Below are positions 15,134 through 22,922 of a DNA stretch of 64,000 nucleotides, in pieces. Made by a program: the position numbers and the translations under genes. The notes under the pieces are model-generated. The model ran no database searches, was not told where the DNA came from, and worked only from the letters and a program-made list of their open reading frames with translations. How positions within the stretch are numbered: position 1 is the first letter of the stretch; every line of letters begins with the position of its first letter. The stretch comes from CAXTSE01 sp035554115 (GTDB lineage Bacteria; Actinomycetota; Actinomycetes; Actinomycetales; Microbacteriaceae). The DNA lies in contig DATMIW010000044.1 in the NCBI GenBank assembly GCA_035554115.1, positions 1 to 64,000 of the forward strand, given 5' to 3'.

Positions 15134-16713
15134 TGTCGCTCCTTGTTAGCGGGATCTACGGGGGGTATTTGTGACGACTGTGCGCAAAGGGCGGCGAGTC
15201 GTTCTTCTGTCAATCCGTTGCCCGACACTTCGATTGCGACGTGGCCGCGGTCCAGCACGACGACGCGATCACACAGACCGACGAGCTCGTCGCTGTCGCT
15301 GGATGCCACCAGCACCGCGGCACCGCCGGCGGCAAGCCCACGGATGATGTCCGCAATCTCGGATTTGGCGAGCGCGTCGACACCCTGGGTGGGCTCGTCG
15401 AGAAGAACCACCCGGTTCTTCTGGCTTGCCGCTCGTGCGACGACGACCTTCTGCTGGTTGCCACCCGAAAGCAGCCCCACGATCTGCGCCGGGTTCGGCG
15501 GTTTGATGGTGAACGACGAGATGAGTCCGGCGGTGCGCTGCTGCTCGCGCTTGGCACTCAGGTAGATGCCACGCGTGAGTCCGCGCATCCGACCGAGCGT
15601 CAGGTTCTCGCGCACGTTCATCGGAAGCACGACGCCGTCGCGACGGCGGTCTTGCGGCACGCAGACAACTCCGTCGGCGATGGCGTCCGAGGGCGACTTC
15701 GGGTCGAAGTCACGTCCGCCGAGTTCGATGCTCCCTGACGCCCGGCGCTGCTCTCCCGCGAGGATGCGGACCAGTTCACTTCGGCCGCACCCGACGAGCC
15801 CTGCGATGCCGAGGATCTCGCCCTCCCGGATCTCGATATCCACAGAACGGAGGCGGTTGCCGGTCAGTCCGCGTGCGGCGACGACTGTCTGCCCCGCCGC
15901 GGTGACGCGTGCGGTTCGGGTGTTTCGCTCAATCCGGTGCCCGATGACCCGGGTCACGATCTCGTCAACCGTCAGGTCGGTGGCAGGTTCGTCAGCGACA
16001 AGCTTTCCGTCGCGCAGAATGACCAGCTGGTCGGCGAGCCGCTTGACCTCGTCGGTACGGTGGCTGACATATATGATGGTGCCGCCCTGGCGGCGAAGCT
16101 CCTCGACGGTGGCTAAGACGCTGTCGACTTCTTCTGCGGGGAGTGACGCTGTGGGCTCGTCGAGTACGAGCACGTTGCGAGCAAATGCCGCCTCGCCGGT
16201 GGCCTCGTCATGCTGGAATGCACGCGCAACGCCGATCATCGTGCGCTGGGTCGGAGTGAGGTCACGGATGAGCGCGCGAGGGCTGACGCCCAAATCGAAG
16301 CGTTCGAGCGACTCTTGCACGTGGTCCTCTTGGCGCCGACGGTCGATCGCTCCCAGCTTGCCGAGTCGGAATGTGTCGGAAAACGCGAAGTTGTCAGACA
16401 CGGTGAGGTCGCCGACGAGTCCGACGTCTTGATGCAAAAAGCGCAGCCCGCCAGCGTGAGCGGTGCGCGGAGTCAAGGGCAATGGCGCGGGCTCTCCGGC
16501 GATGTCCACTTCGCTGCCGTCGTCGGGCCTATAGATACCGGCGAGGACTTTGATCAGGGTCGATTTGCCCGAACCGTTCATCCCGAGAAGCGCGGTAATG
16601 CTTCCCCGGCGTACCCCGAAGCTCACATCGTTGAGTGCGCGTTGGCCTGCGAAGGTCACCGACAGATGGCGAACTGCGACTGCGTCCGTCGTACGGACTT
16701 CCTGGCTGCTCAT
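15130..16713 (-). CDS. ABC transporter ATP-binding protein with two NBDs (RbsA/MglA-like)
   Basis: A protein of 527 residues with two nucleotide-binding domains in tandem. The first has Walker A GMNGSGKST near residue 42 and Walker B VLVLDEPTAS. The second has the degenerate loop GLVGCGRSEL and signature LSGGNQQKVVVARA, followed by VVLLDEPTQGVD, as in RbsA and MglA. The ATG at 16713 overlaps the stop of the SnoaL gene (ATGA), and the conserved N-terminus begins shortly after; an upstream in-frame ATG at 16758 lies inside that gene. It energises import for the permease and lipoprotein downstream. Confidence 0.92.
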   Translation of the reverse strand: MSSQEVRTTDAVAVRHLSVTFAGQRALNDVSFGVRRGSITALLGMNGSGKSTLIKVLAGIYRPDDGSEVDIAGEPAPLPLTPRTAHAGGLRFLHQDVGLVGDLTVSDNFAFSDTFRLGKLGAIDRRRQEDHVQESLERFDLGVSPRALIRDLTPTQRTMIGVARAFQHDEATGEAAFARNVLVLDEPTASLPAEEVDSVLATVEELRRQGGTIIYVSHRTDEVKRLADQLVILRDGKLVADEPATDLTVDEIVTRVIGHRIERNTRTARVTAAGQTVVAARGLTGNRLRSVDIEIREGEILGIAGLVGCGRSELVRILAGEQRRASGSIELGGRDFDPKSPSDAIADGVVCVPQDRRRDGVVLPMNVRENLTLGRMRGLTRGIYLSAKREQQRTAGLISSFTIKPPNPAQIVGLLSGGNQQKVVVARAASQKNRVVLLDEPTQGVDALAKSEIADIIRGLAAGGAAVLVASSDSDELVGLCDRVVVLDRGHVAIEVSGNGLTEERLAALCAQSSQIPPVDPANKERQ

Positions 16714-17210
16714 CAGAACGGCGCGTCGAATCCGGCGGCGAAACGCGTGATGCGCCACACCCCGTCTTCTTCACGAACGAGGTCCAATTGATATGTGCCG
16801 GTGGTGACGACCCCGACGGAGCCATCGAATGCGGTGGTCAAGAGCAGGTAGCAGATAACTGTGGCGGCACCGGGAGTCTGCGAAACCACGACGGAGTTGG
16901 TGATGTTGTGGCGGCGCTGGTCGCTCTGCGCCGCCATATGACCCTGCAACCATTCGACGATCGCATTGCGGCTCTCGATCGGGGCGATGGCGATGGTTCC
17001 GGTCACCGAGCCGAACCAAACCGCGTTTTCGCTGAACACATCGCTCAGCACGTCGATCTGGCGCTCGTCATATGCCCACGCATAGCGATTCACGGTGTTC
17101 AGGATGTTGTGGCGATCGGCAGCCCCGACGGTGTCCACATTGGTCGGGTCGATGCCCAGGGAAACGAGGGATTGCCGAGACGCCCAGCCGGGCGCGAATC
17201 CTTCGGACAT
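16713..17210 (-). CDS. SnoaL-like (SnoaL_4 / NTF2-fold) protein 2
   Basis: A protein of 165 residues beginning MSEGFAPGWASRQSLVSLGI. The domain reads ILNTVNRYAWAYDERQIDVLSDVFSENAVWFGS and ends WRITRFAAGFDAPF, very similar to SnoaL protein 1 at 8520-9032. TGGAGGCAACC precedes the ATG at 17210. It is the first gene of the leftward operon that continues into the ABC importer, so enzyme and transporter are co-expressed. A promoter with TTGACG, 17 bases and TATAAA lies upstream and is framed by two GTMAAR dyads. Confidence 0.82.
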   Translation of the reverse strand: MSEGFAPGWASRQSLVSLGIDPTNVDTVGAADRHNILNTVNRYAWAYDERQIDVLSDVFSENAVWFGSVTGTIAIAPIESRNAIVEWLQGHMAAQSDQRRHNITNSVVVSQTPGAATVICYLLLTTAFDGSVGVVTTGTYQLDLVREEDGVWRITRFAAGFDAPF

Positions 17211-17272
17211 GGTTGCCTCCATTGGCGGTAGTGGCGGGCCCCGCGCAAGTCGGACCGCCACCCTGATCTGTT

Positions 17273-17288
17273 GGTAAAACCTTTTATA
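17273..17288 (-). promoter_or_regulatory. GTMAAR dyad operator, site 3 (over the -10 box of the SnoaL 2/ABC promoter)
   Basis: GGTAAAA-CC-TTTTATA has one good half-site and one weak half. On the minus strand its weak half includes the TATAAA -10 box of the promoter whose -35 box is TTGACG inside site 4. Binding here would block the SnoaL/ABC operon. Confidence 0.55.
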
Positions 17289-17315
17289 GTCCGACCGGAG
17301 CTATTCGTCAATAGT
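17283..17315 (-). promoter_or_regulatory. Promoter of the SnoaL 2 - ABC importer operon
   Basis: Read on the minus strand, TTGACG is followed by exactly 17 bases and then TATAAA, a good housekeeping-type promoter. The predicted transcript would start about 65 bases before the SnoaL ATG at 17210. Both elements are embedded in GTMAAR dyads (sites 3 and 4). Confidence 0.65.
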
Positions 17316-17321
17316 TTTACG
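17306..17321. promoter_or_regulatory. GTMAAR dyad operator, site 4 (MarR / SnoaL 2 divergent promoter)
   Basis: CGTCAAT-AG-TTTTACG is a near-symmetric copy of the 16-bp dyad. It contains the -35 box (TTGACG, minus strand) of the SnoaL/ABC operon and lies 43 bases upstream of the MarR start on the other strand, so it could also mediate autoregulation. Confidence 0.65.
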
Positions 17322-17363
17322 ATCGGGTGCCTCGGGGCGCAATTCCGGTGTTATGGTGCAGAA

Positions 17364-17903
17364 ATGGCAGATTCTGACACCGGCGACGCCGCGCTGGATT
17401 CGTTGTCGGTTGTTTCCCGCGCCGTCGAGTTGACGGTGGAACGGATCCCGGATACCGATGCGGATGCGATGCGAGCTGTCCTGCTCCTTCATCGCGTGGT
17501 CAATGTGCTCAGCTATGACCTGGAATCGTCAGTGCACAGGCCGCGGGGGTGGAGCTGGCCGGCGTTCCGCCTTTTGTTCACGATCTGGGTTTCGGGCAAG
17601 CAGGAGTCGAAGAACGTTGCCGCCCTGAGCGGGATGAGCCGGGCGGCCGTCTCGAGCTTGACGAACACGCTTGAGCCGATGGGACTGCTGACGCGTGAAG
17701 TTGACCCGACCGACAAGCGCAAGATGTTGTTGGCTCTGACGCCGCAGGGGAGTGCAGAGCTCGAGACGGCGCTGAAGGCAAACAACCAGCGTGAATCGAT
17801 GTGGGCCGGGGCGTTGTCGCCGGCTGAGCTTGGCGGACTCGGCACCGCACTCGAGAAGCTCGCGAGTGTCGCACAGTCCGAATGGGTCAACAAGCGCGAC
17901 TAG
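17364..17903 (+). CDS. MarR-family transcriptional regulator
   Basis: A regulator of 179 residues with a winged helix-turn-helix. The recognition region includes ESKNVAALSGMSRAAVSSLTNTLEPMGLL, followed by the wing TREVDPTDKRKMLLALTPQG, which has the D-x-R/K pattern of MarR proteins. The ATG at 17364 was chosen because conserved sequence follows, and an ATGG context with a short upstream spacer fits near-leaderless translation. It is divergent from the SnoaL/ABC operon and precedes an NAD(P)-binding gene. Two GTMAAR dyads in its upstream region make it the best candidate for the regulator of that motif. Confidence 0.88.
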   Translation: MADSDTGDAALDSLSVVSRAVELTVERIPDTDADAMRAVLLLHRVVNVLSYDLESSVHRPRGWSWPAFRLLFTIWVSGKQESKNVAALSGMSRAAVSSLTNTLEPMGLLTREVDPTDKRKMLLALTPQGSAELETALKANNQRESMWAGALSPAELGGLGTALEKLASVAQSEWVNKRD

Positions 17904-17909
17904 GAGTTT

Positions 17910-17925
17910 AGTAAAACGCTTGACA
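17910..17925 (+). promoter_or_regulatory. GTMAAR dyad operator, site 5, with embedded -35 box
   Basis: AGTAAAA-CG-CTTGACA is a near-perfect copy of the dyad. TTGACA at 17920-17925 is followed after 17 bases by TTCACT, and the ATG of the NAD(P)-binding gene begins seven bases later at 17956. The transcript is therefore predicted to be leaderless. Confidence 0.7.
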
Positions 17926-17955
17926 ATCTGGCACCCGTTGGTTTCACTGGGCGCT

Positions 17956-18630
17956 ATGACCGACGATCACGCGCGTCCCGCCACCTTGTCTGTTGCCGTC
18001 TATGGCGCCACCGGGCTGGTCGGTTCGCATATTGCACAAGAGCTTGTGATGCGTGGCCATTCGGTGATCGGGGTCGCTCGAAATGTCAGCGGGGCGATCG
18101 AGACCCCTGTCGAACTCGTCGAGGGCACCCTCACCGATCCCGTTCTGCTCCAGACCCTCCTGCGCACAGTGAACGCGGTCGTCGTGGCGATTCCGGCACT
18201 GCCGTCGAACGGACCCGCCTTTGCCGACTTCGCTGGAGACGTTCTGCATGCTGTGGCCGACTCCGGCGTTCGGCTGGGTGTTGTCGGAGGAGCCGGAAGC
18301 CTGTGGACCGACGCGGAGAAAAGCGGCCTGGTGATCGATTCCGCGGAACTCCCGGCGGCCGCGTTGCCGTCAGCGCGGGCGCATGTCGCATTGCTCGACG
18401 CGTTCCTCGCCGATGACTCCGGTGCGGATTGGTTTGTTCTCAGCCCCCCAACCCTGTTCGGTGCGCGTGCGCCGGGTGCCCGACGCAATGAGTATCGGCT
18501 CGGCGACGACGTAGTCGTGCGCCGCGACGGCGAGAAGCCCACGATCAGCGTCGAGGACTACGCGATCGCATTTGTCGATGAGTTAGAGCGCCCGCGCCAC
18601 CATCGCCGCCGGTTCACGGTCGGATATTGA
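17956..18630 (+). CDS. NAD(P)-binding NmrA/SDR-a5-like oxidoreductase 2
   Basis: A Rossmann protein of 224 residues, paralog of the one at 9583-10233. The dinucleotide motif GATGLVG follows LSVAVY near residue 16, and the end RPRHHRRRFTVGY mirrors the other copy. The stretches LGVVGGAGSLW and WFVLSPPTLFGARAPGA are shared almost unchanged with LGVVGGAGSLR and WFYVSPPKLFGSYAPGE in copy 1. The start at ATG 17956 fits a leaderless transcript from the promoter just upstream; there is no ribosome site. Its 3' end overlaps a small convergent gene by 48 bases. Confidence 0.85.
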   Translation: MTDDHARPATLSVAVYGATGLVGSHIAQELVMRGHSVIGVARNVSGAIETPVELVEGTLTDPVLLQTLLRTVNAVVVAIPALPSNGPAFADFAGDVLHAVADSGVRLGVVGGAGSLWTDAEKSGLVIDSAELPAAALPSARAHVALLDAFLADDSGADWFVLSPPTLFGARAPGARRNEYRLGDDVVVRRDGEKPTISVEDYAIAFVDELERPRHHRRRFTVGY

Positions 18631-18897
18631 GTCGGATCCGTCGAGCGGCCAGTCGAGAAAGGTCTCGGTCTCTTCCAGAAGGTCTACCCACTCGTCTGAC
18701 ATAAATGCGAAAGTCGCCGCGTCGTCATCCGTGAATTCCAGTGTGCACTGCACGGAATCATGGCCAGGGGACAGCTCGAAGCGGGTGAGGCCCGGGAGGC
18801 AGGAGATCAACGTCGCGAAGACGCCGTCCAGTTGACGGTTGACCTGGGTGTCGTTCAGCTGAGCTCGCCTGGGGACCGTGAGAGTGGTGGAGGACAT
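18583..18897 (-). CDS. Small hypothetical protein
   Basis: An acidic protein of 104 residues that I do not recognise. It starts MSSTTLTVPRRAQLNDTQVNRQLDG and has a central stretch FELSPGHDSVQCTLEFTDDDAATFAFMSDEWVD with alternating hydrophobic residues, consistent with a small alpha/beta fold. An AGGGAG box lies about ten bases before the ATG. The last 48 bases overlap the convergent NAD(P)-binding gene, which weakens the case that the full length is real. It is divergent from AraC regulator 2. Confidence 0.5.
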   Translation of the reverse strand: MSSTTLTVPRRAQLNDTQVNRQLDGVFATLISCLPGLTRFELSPGHDSVQCTLEFTDDDAATFAFMSDEWVDLLEETETFLDWPLDGSDSISDREPAAMVARAL

Positions 18898-19066
18898 GGC
18901 AGATTGCTCCCTTCATCGCAAGAAATCTGAATCCCCAGCCTCGCGCGCGCGCAGTCCTGGCGCACGGCTTGCGCAGGAGAGGCAAAGCTTCGTGCCAAAG
19001 ATGCAAAGCGGGTGGTGCGAACTGTCTGCGGTGGTGTCAACGTCCGGTCTATGCGACCATCAGCAC

Positions 19067-20002
19067 ATGGACAACAGCGTCCGCTTTGATGATGCGCCCG
19101 CCTGGGAGCGGTGTATCAGCGAATCGTTCTTCCCCCTCGTGATGAACGACGTCACGCATGGCGAGTTCCACGCGACGATCAACACCGTCGATCTTCCGCG
19201 CGGAATGCGCGTTTCTCAGGTCGAGGTCGTCGCCTGTCATCTGCGCCGTACCGAACGACTCGTGCGGGAATCGAACTCAGATCACGCCCTCGTGCTCTTC
19301 CAGTCCACCGGCCGCGCCAAGCTCCGGCAGGGTGGGAGGCAGGTGACTCTCAGTGGCGGCGCCGCGACAATTGCCGACCCGAGCGAACCGTACGACGTCA
19401 TGATGACCTCGAACTCGCATCAGATGGTGTTGCTGGTACCGACCTCGTCGCTCCGGACAACGGGATTGTCGATGGAAGACGTTCGTGCCCGACTCCTCCC
19501 GGCCGACTCGCTCTCGCTGCGTACCTTGACCGCACTTGCGGCAGGAGTTGACGACCGGCTCCTGAGCGGGGACGAGGCGGAGGGTGTCGCAGCCGCCGCG
19601 TTCGACCTCCTCCGTGGGGCGATTCGAACAGCCGGGGTTGGCGCGATTGCCACGACATCCCTATCGCACGAGGTGCAACTTCGCCTGGTGAAGCAGTTCA
19701 TTCTCGAGCACCTCAACGACCCCAACCTCAACCTGGAAAGCATTGCCCGGTCTCAGCACATGTCGGTGAGACATCTCACGGCGATTTTTGGCGACGGCGA
19801 ATCTCCGGGCGCTTTCGTGCGCCGGGAGAGGCTCGCCCGAATCTACGATGAGCTGGCCGACCCGCTGTCGGTCGGTCGATCGGTCGCAGAAATAGGCCGC
19901 AATTGGGGAATGCTGAATCACGCCTCCCTGTGCCGCGCATTTGCTCGCGCGTTCGGCGTCACTCCGACAGAGGCCCGAGCGGCAGCCCACTGGGCCGAGT
20001 GA
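19067..20002 (+). CDS. AraC-family transcriptional regulator 2
   Basis: A protein of 311 residues starting MDNSVRFDDAPAWERCISESFFPLV. The sensor part has the AraC_binding_2 layout (LVLFQSTGRAKLRQGG, then AATIADPSEPYDVMM). The C-terminal helix-turn-helix domain reads LESIARSQHMSVRHLTAIFG and continues to VAEIGRNWGMLNHASLCRAFARAFGVTPTEARA. The second helix-turn-helix is less conserved than in copy 1 (NWGMLNHASL in place of GFGDVTTF). The in-frame ATG at 19067 is preferred because similarity to the other copies begins there. It lies next to and convergent with Old Yellow Enzyme gene 1. Confidence 0.87.
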   Translation: MDNSVRFDDAPAWERCISESFFPLVMNDVTHGEFHATINTVDLPRGMRVSQVEVVACHLRRTERLVRESNSDHALVLFQSTGRAKLRQGGRQVTLSGGAATIADPSEPYDVMMTSNSHQMVLLVPTSSLRTTGLSMEDVRARLLPADSLSLRTLTALAAGVDDRLLSGDEAEGVAAAAFDLLRGAIRTAGVGAIATTSLSHEVQLRLVKQFILEHLNDPNLNLESIARSQHMSVRHLTAIFGDGESPGAFVRRERLARIYDELADPLSVGRSVAEIGRNWGMLNHASLCRAFARAFGVTPTEARAAAHWAE

Positions 20003-20018
20003 CCGTTCGCGGTCGCGT

Positions 20019-21059
20019 TTAGAAGCCTCGCTCGTATGGCCCGGTGGCGCGGGCATAGGTGGGGATGGGCAGCGGGAAGTCCACGCCCGCGGACTGGGCG
20101 GCGCGCATCATCCAGAACGGATCACGCAGCAGCGCCCGCCCGATAAACACCATGTCCACGGCGCCGCTAGACACCAGCTGGTCGGCCAATTCGGCTGTGC
20201 TGATCGACCCGACTGATGCGACGCGCGCACCCGTGCGTTGACGCAGCTCGGTCGCGTAATGAGCCTGATACCCGGGGAAAACGTGCGGCGCGTATCCGGG
20301 CAGCACGTTCCCGGTTGACACATCGAACAGGTCGACTCCGCGCTCGACCAGTTCGCGGGCGGTGAGTTCCGCGTCGTCGATGGTGATTCCACCGTCGCGG
20401 GCATCGGTGGCGGTTATCCGCACGAGGAGCGGGGCTCCCGCCGGCAGTTCGGCGCGGATCGCGTCGACGACCTCGGCAACGAGGCGTCCGCGGCGGGAGT
20501 GATCGCCTCCGAAACCGTCGGTGCGAAGGTTGGAGATCGGGGAAAGGAACGAGTGGAGCAGGTAGCCGTGCGCGGCATGGAGCTCGACAAAGTCGAATCC
20601 GGCTGCGACAGCGCGTCGGGTGGCCGATCGGTAGTCGTCAACTATGGCCGCCAACTCGAGCGCCTCGAGCGCTCGAGGCACGGGCAGGTCGCCATATGCG
20701 GCGGCTGTCGGTGCAAGGCCGCGCTCTTGCGATGTGGACTTGCGTCCCGCGTGGGCGAGCTGAACGCCGATCACTGCGCCGTTGGCATGCGCGAAATCGG
20801 TGATGCGGCGCAGGCCCTCGATCTGGGAGTCGTTCCACAGTCCAAGGTCGCTTGTGCTGATCCGACCCTCGGGGCTGACGGCGACGACTTCGGTCAGTAC
20901 CGTTCCGATTCCCCCGAGGATCCGAGCGCCGTAGTGGACCAGATGTTGCTCGGTAGCGAGTCCGTCTTCACCCGCCATGTACATGAGCATGGGAGACATC
21001 GCCGCTCGCGCGGGGAACGTGACGTTCCCAATTGTCAACGGGTCAAACAGGGTCGCCAT
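20019..21059 (-). CDS. Old Yellow Enzyme family NADH:flavin oxidoreductase 1
   Basis: A TIM-barrel FMN enzyme of 346 residues in the YqjM/XenA-like class. It begins LFDPLTIGNVTFPARAAMSPMLMY, keeps the HAGRKS segment for flavin and substrate contacts, and has the catalytic HAAHGYLLHSFLSP. Family members reduce alpha,beta-unsaturated carbonyls or act in oxidative demethylation-like reactions. TGGAGGCCACG precedes the ATG at 21059. The promoter has TTGACT, 17 bases and TAGCGT on the minus strand, with the -35 inside a GTMAAR dyad shared with the divergent SDR genes. Confidence 0.92.
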   Translation of the reverse strand: MATLFDPLTIGNVTFPARAAMSPMLMYMAGEDGLATEQHLVHYGARILGGIGTVLTEVVAVSPEGRISTSDLGLWNDSQIEGLRRITDFAHANGAVIGVQLAHAGRKSTSQERGLAPTAAAYGDLPVPRALEALELAAIVDDYRSATRRAVAAGFDFVELHAAHGYLLHSFLSPISNLRTDGFGGDHSRRGRLVAEVVDAIRAELPAGAPLLVRITATDARDGGITIDDAELTARELVERGVDLFDVSTGNVLPGYAPHVFPGYQAHYATELRQRTGARVASVGSISTAELADQLVSSGAVDMVFIGRALLRDPFWMMRAAQSAGVDFPLPIPTYARATGPYERGF

Positions 21060-21106
21060 CGTGGCCTCCATCGCTCGTTTTCGACGCTAGAGGCAGATGA
21101 TTTTTT

Positions 21107-21122
21107 AGTCAAGGCGTTTACG
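21107..21122. promoter_or_regulatory. GTMAAR dyad operator, site 6, between divergent OYE 1 and SDR promoters
   Basis: AGTCAAG-GC-GTTTACG lies centrally. On the minus strand its half TTGACT is followed after 17 bases by TAGCGT. On the plus strand its half TTTACG is followed after 17 bases by TAGCGA. One dyad therefore overlaps the -35 boxes of both divergent promoters. Confidence 0.7.
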
Positions 21123-21189
21123 ATCATGTAGTCTTCCTCTAGCGATGTCGCTCCGGATGGCGTGAGCGCCGCCAGAGGAAGGTCACACG

Positions 21190-22035
21190 ATGGACAAGCT
21201 GCTCGAAGGCAAGGTCGCATACGTCACGGGCGCCGCTCGCGGCCAAGGCAGGGCGCACGCCGTGAGGTTGGCCGGTCTCGGCGCCAACCTTGTCCTTCTC
21301 GACGTCGTCGATTTCATCCCGACGATTCATTACCCTTCGGCCACTTCCGCGGACCTCGACGAAACGGTGCGCCTAGTTGAAGCGCAGGGCGTACGCGCCC
21401 TGAAGCACGTGGGTGATGTGCGCGATCAGGCCGCACAGGATGCCGCGGTCGCGGACGCGATGAAAGAGTTCGGCCGTCTCGACATCGTTGTCGCGAATGC
21501 CGGAATTGTGACCCTCGCCCGAGCATGGGAAGTGACCGACGAACAGTGGGACGAGGTGATCGGCATCAACCTCACAGGCGTGTGGCGCACCATCAGGGCG
21601 TCTGTCCCCGCGATCCTCGCCGGGGGCAACGGTGGGTCGATCATTCTCACCAGTTCGACGAACGGCCACGAGGGTGGCCAGAACCTGGGCCACTATGCCG
21701 CTTCGAAGCACGGTGTCGAAGGCCTGATGAAGACGCTGGCCAACGAGCTCGCCGGTGACAACATCCGGGTGAACTGCGTGGCGCCCACGAATGTCGGCAC
21801 AGACATGATGCTCAACCCCGCGACCTACAGGGTCTTCCGACCCGACCTCGTCGCCCCGACTCTCGAAGAGGCGAAGCCGGCCTTCGGTTCGTACCACCTG
21901 CTCGACGTGGCGTATGTTGACGTCGAAGACGTGAGCAACGCCGTGGAGTATCTGGCGACCGACAAATCGCGTTATGTAACCGGCACTGTCATGTCGATCG
22001 ACTGCGGCCTGTCGGTTAAATACCCGGCGGGATAA
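21190..22035 (+). CDS. Mycofactocin-type SDR oxidoreductase 1
   Basis: A short-chain dehydrogenase of 281 residues. The cofactor motif TGAARGQG is followed by RAHAVRLAGLGANLVLLDV. The catalytic region has the S-Y-K set (SIILTSSTNGHEGG, then HYAASKHGVEGL). The TGxARGQGR opening plus a long insertion after the first strand are the marks of the mycofactocin-associated SDR group, in which bound NAD is not freely exchanged and electrons go to mycofactocin. The nearby mft operon supports this. GAGGAAGG at 21175-21182 precedes the ATG. It is transcribed with SDR 2. Confidence 0.88.
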   Translation: MDKLLEGKVAYVTGAARGQGRAHAVRLAGLGANLVLLDVVDFIPTIHYPSATSADLDETVRLVEAQGVRALKHVGDVRDQAAQDAAVADAMKEFGRLDIVVANAGIVTLARAWEVTDEQWDEVIGINLTGVWRTIRASVPAILAGGNGGSIILTSSTNGHEGGQNLGHYAASKHGVEGLMKTLANELAGDNIRVNCVAPTNVGTDMMLNPATYRVFRPDLVAPTLEEAKPAFGSYHLLDVAYVDVEDVSNAVEYLATDKSRYVTGTVMSIDCGLSVKYPAG

Positions 22036-22063
22036 CGGCCGCCCCTCGAAAGGATCGAAAAAA

Positions 22064-22900
22064 ATGGGAAAGCTCGACGGCAAAGTTGCCTATATCACCG
22101 GAATCGCACGCGGCCAGGGTCGTTCTCATGCGATAGAGCTGGCCAAGGAGGGTGCCGACATCATCGGGATCGACCTGGCCGCAGCACCGGCTGCGATCAA
22201 CTACCCCGGAGCTACGGAAGCCGACCTCGCTGAGACTGTGCGCCTCGTCGAGGAAACCGGGCGCCGGATCGTGGTCACGAAGGCCGATGTGCGTGACTAT
22301 GCCGCACAGAAGGCGGCGGTGGACGCTGGCGTTGCAGAATTTGGGCGGCTCGACATCGTCGTTGCGAATGCCGGCATCTTCACCGTCGCACCTGCGCACG
22401 AACTGAGCGAAGAGGTGTGGGACGAGGTCATCGAGATCAACCTCACAGGCGTCTGGAAGACCTGCAAGGCGACAATCCCGCACCTGAAAGCTGGCGGGCG
22501 TGGCGGCTCCATCATCCTGACCAGTTCGATTTCGGGCATCAAGGCCGACCCGAACTTCGCGCACTACATCGCGTCGAAGCACGGCGTATCGGGGCTGATG
22601 AAGGCACTCGCACTCGAGCTCGCTGACGACAACATCCGGGTGAACACGGTCAACCCGACCAACGTGAACACACCGATGATCCGGAATGAGAGCACCTATG
22701 CGCTCTTCGCCCCCGATCTGGCACCCGAAGACCGCACCGAAGAAGCTCTTGCTCCCCGGTTCTCGTCGTTGCACGCGATGGACATTCCGTGGGTCGAGGT
22801 GGAGGACGTATCCAGCGCCGTGGTGTGGCTTGCGTCAGACGGCGCACGGTTCGTCACAGGCGTTCAGCTGCCCATCGACGGGGGACGTCTGGTGCTGTGA
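22064..22900 (+). CDS. Mycofactocin-type SDR oxidoreductase 2 (carveol dehydrogenase-like)
   Basis: A paralog of the upstream SDR, 278 residues. Motifs are TGIARGQGRSHAIELAKEGAD, NAG at the fourth strand (VVANAGIF), SIILTSSISG and HYIASKHGVSGLMK. The acidic residue after the second strand (GIDLAAAP) favours NAD. Members of this group oxidise cyclic alcohols such as carveol, so an alicyclic secondary alcohol is a reasonable substrate guess. It starts 28 bases after SDR 1 with GAAAGGATCG as ribosome site. It converges with mftG. Confidence 0.9.
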   Translation: MGKLDGKVAYITGIARGQGRSHAIELAKEGADIIGIDLAAAPAAINYPGATEADLAETVRLVEETGRRIVVTKADVRDYAAQKAAVDAGVAEFGRLDIVVANAGIFTVAPAHELSEEVWDEVIEINLTGVWKTCKATIPHLKAGGRGGSIILTSSISGIKADPNFAHYIASKHGVSGLMKALALELADDNIRVNTVNPTNVNTPMIRNESTYALFAPDLAPEDRTEEALAPRFSSLHAMDIPWVEVEDVSSAVVWLASDGARFVTGVQLPIDGGRLVL

Positions 22901-22922
22901 GGCCGCTGCCCTCGACCCGCGC

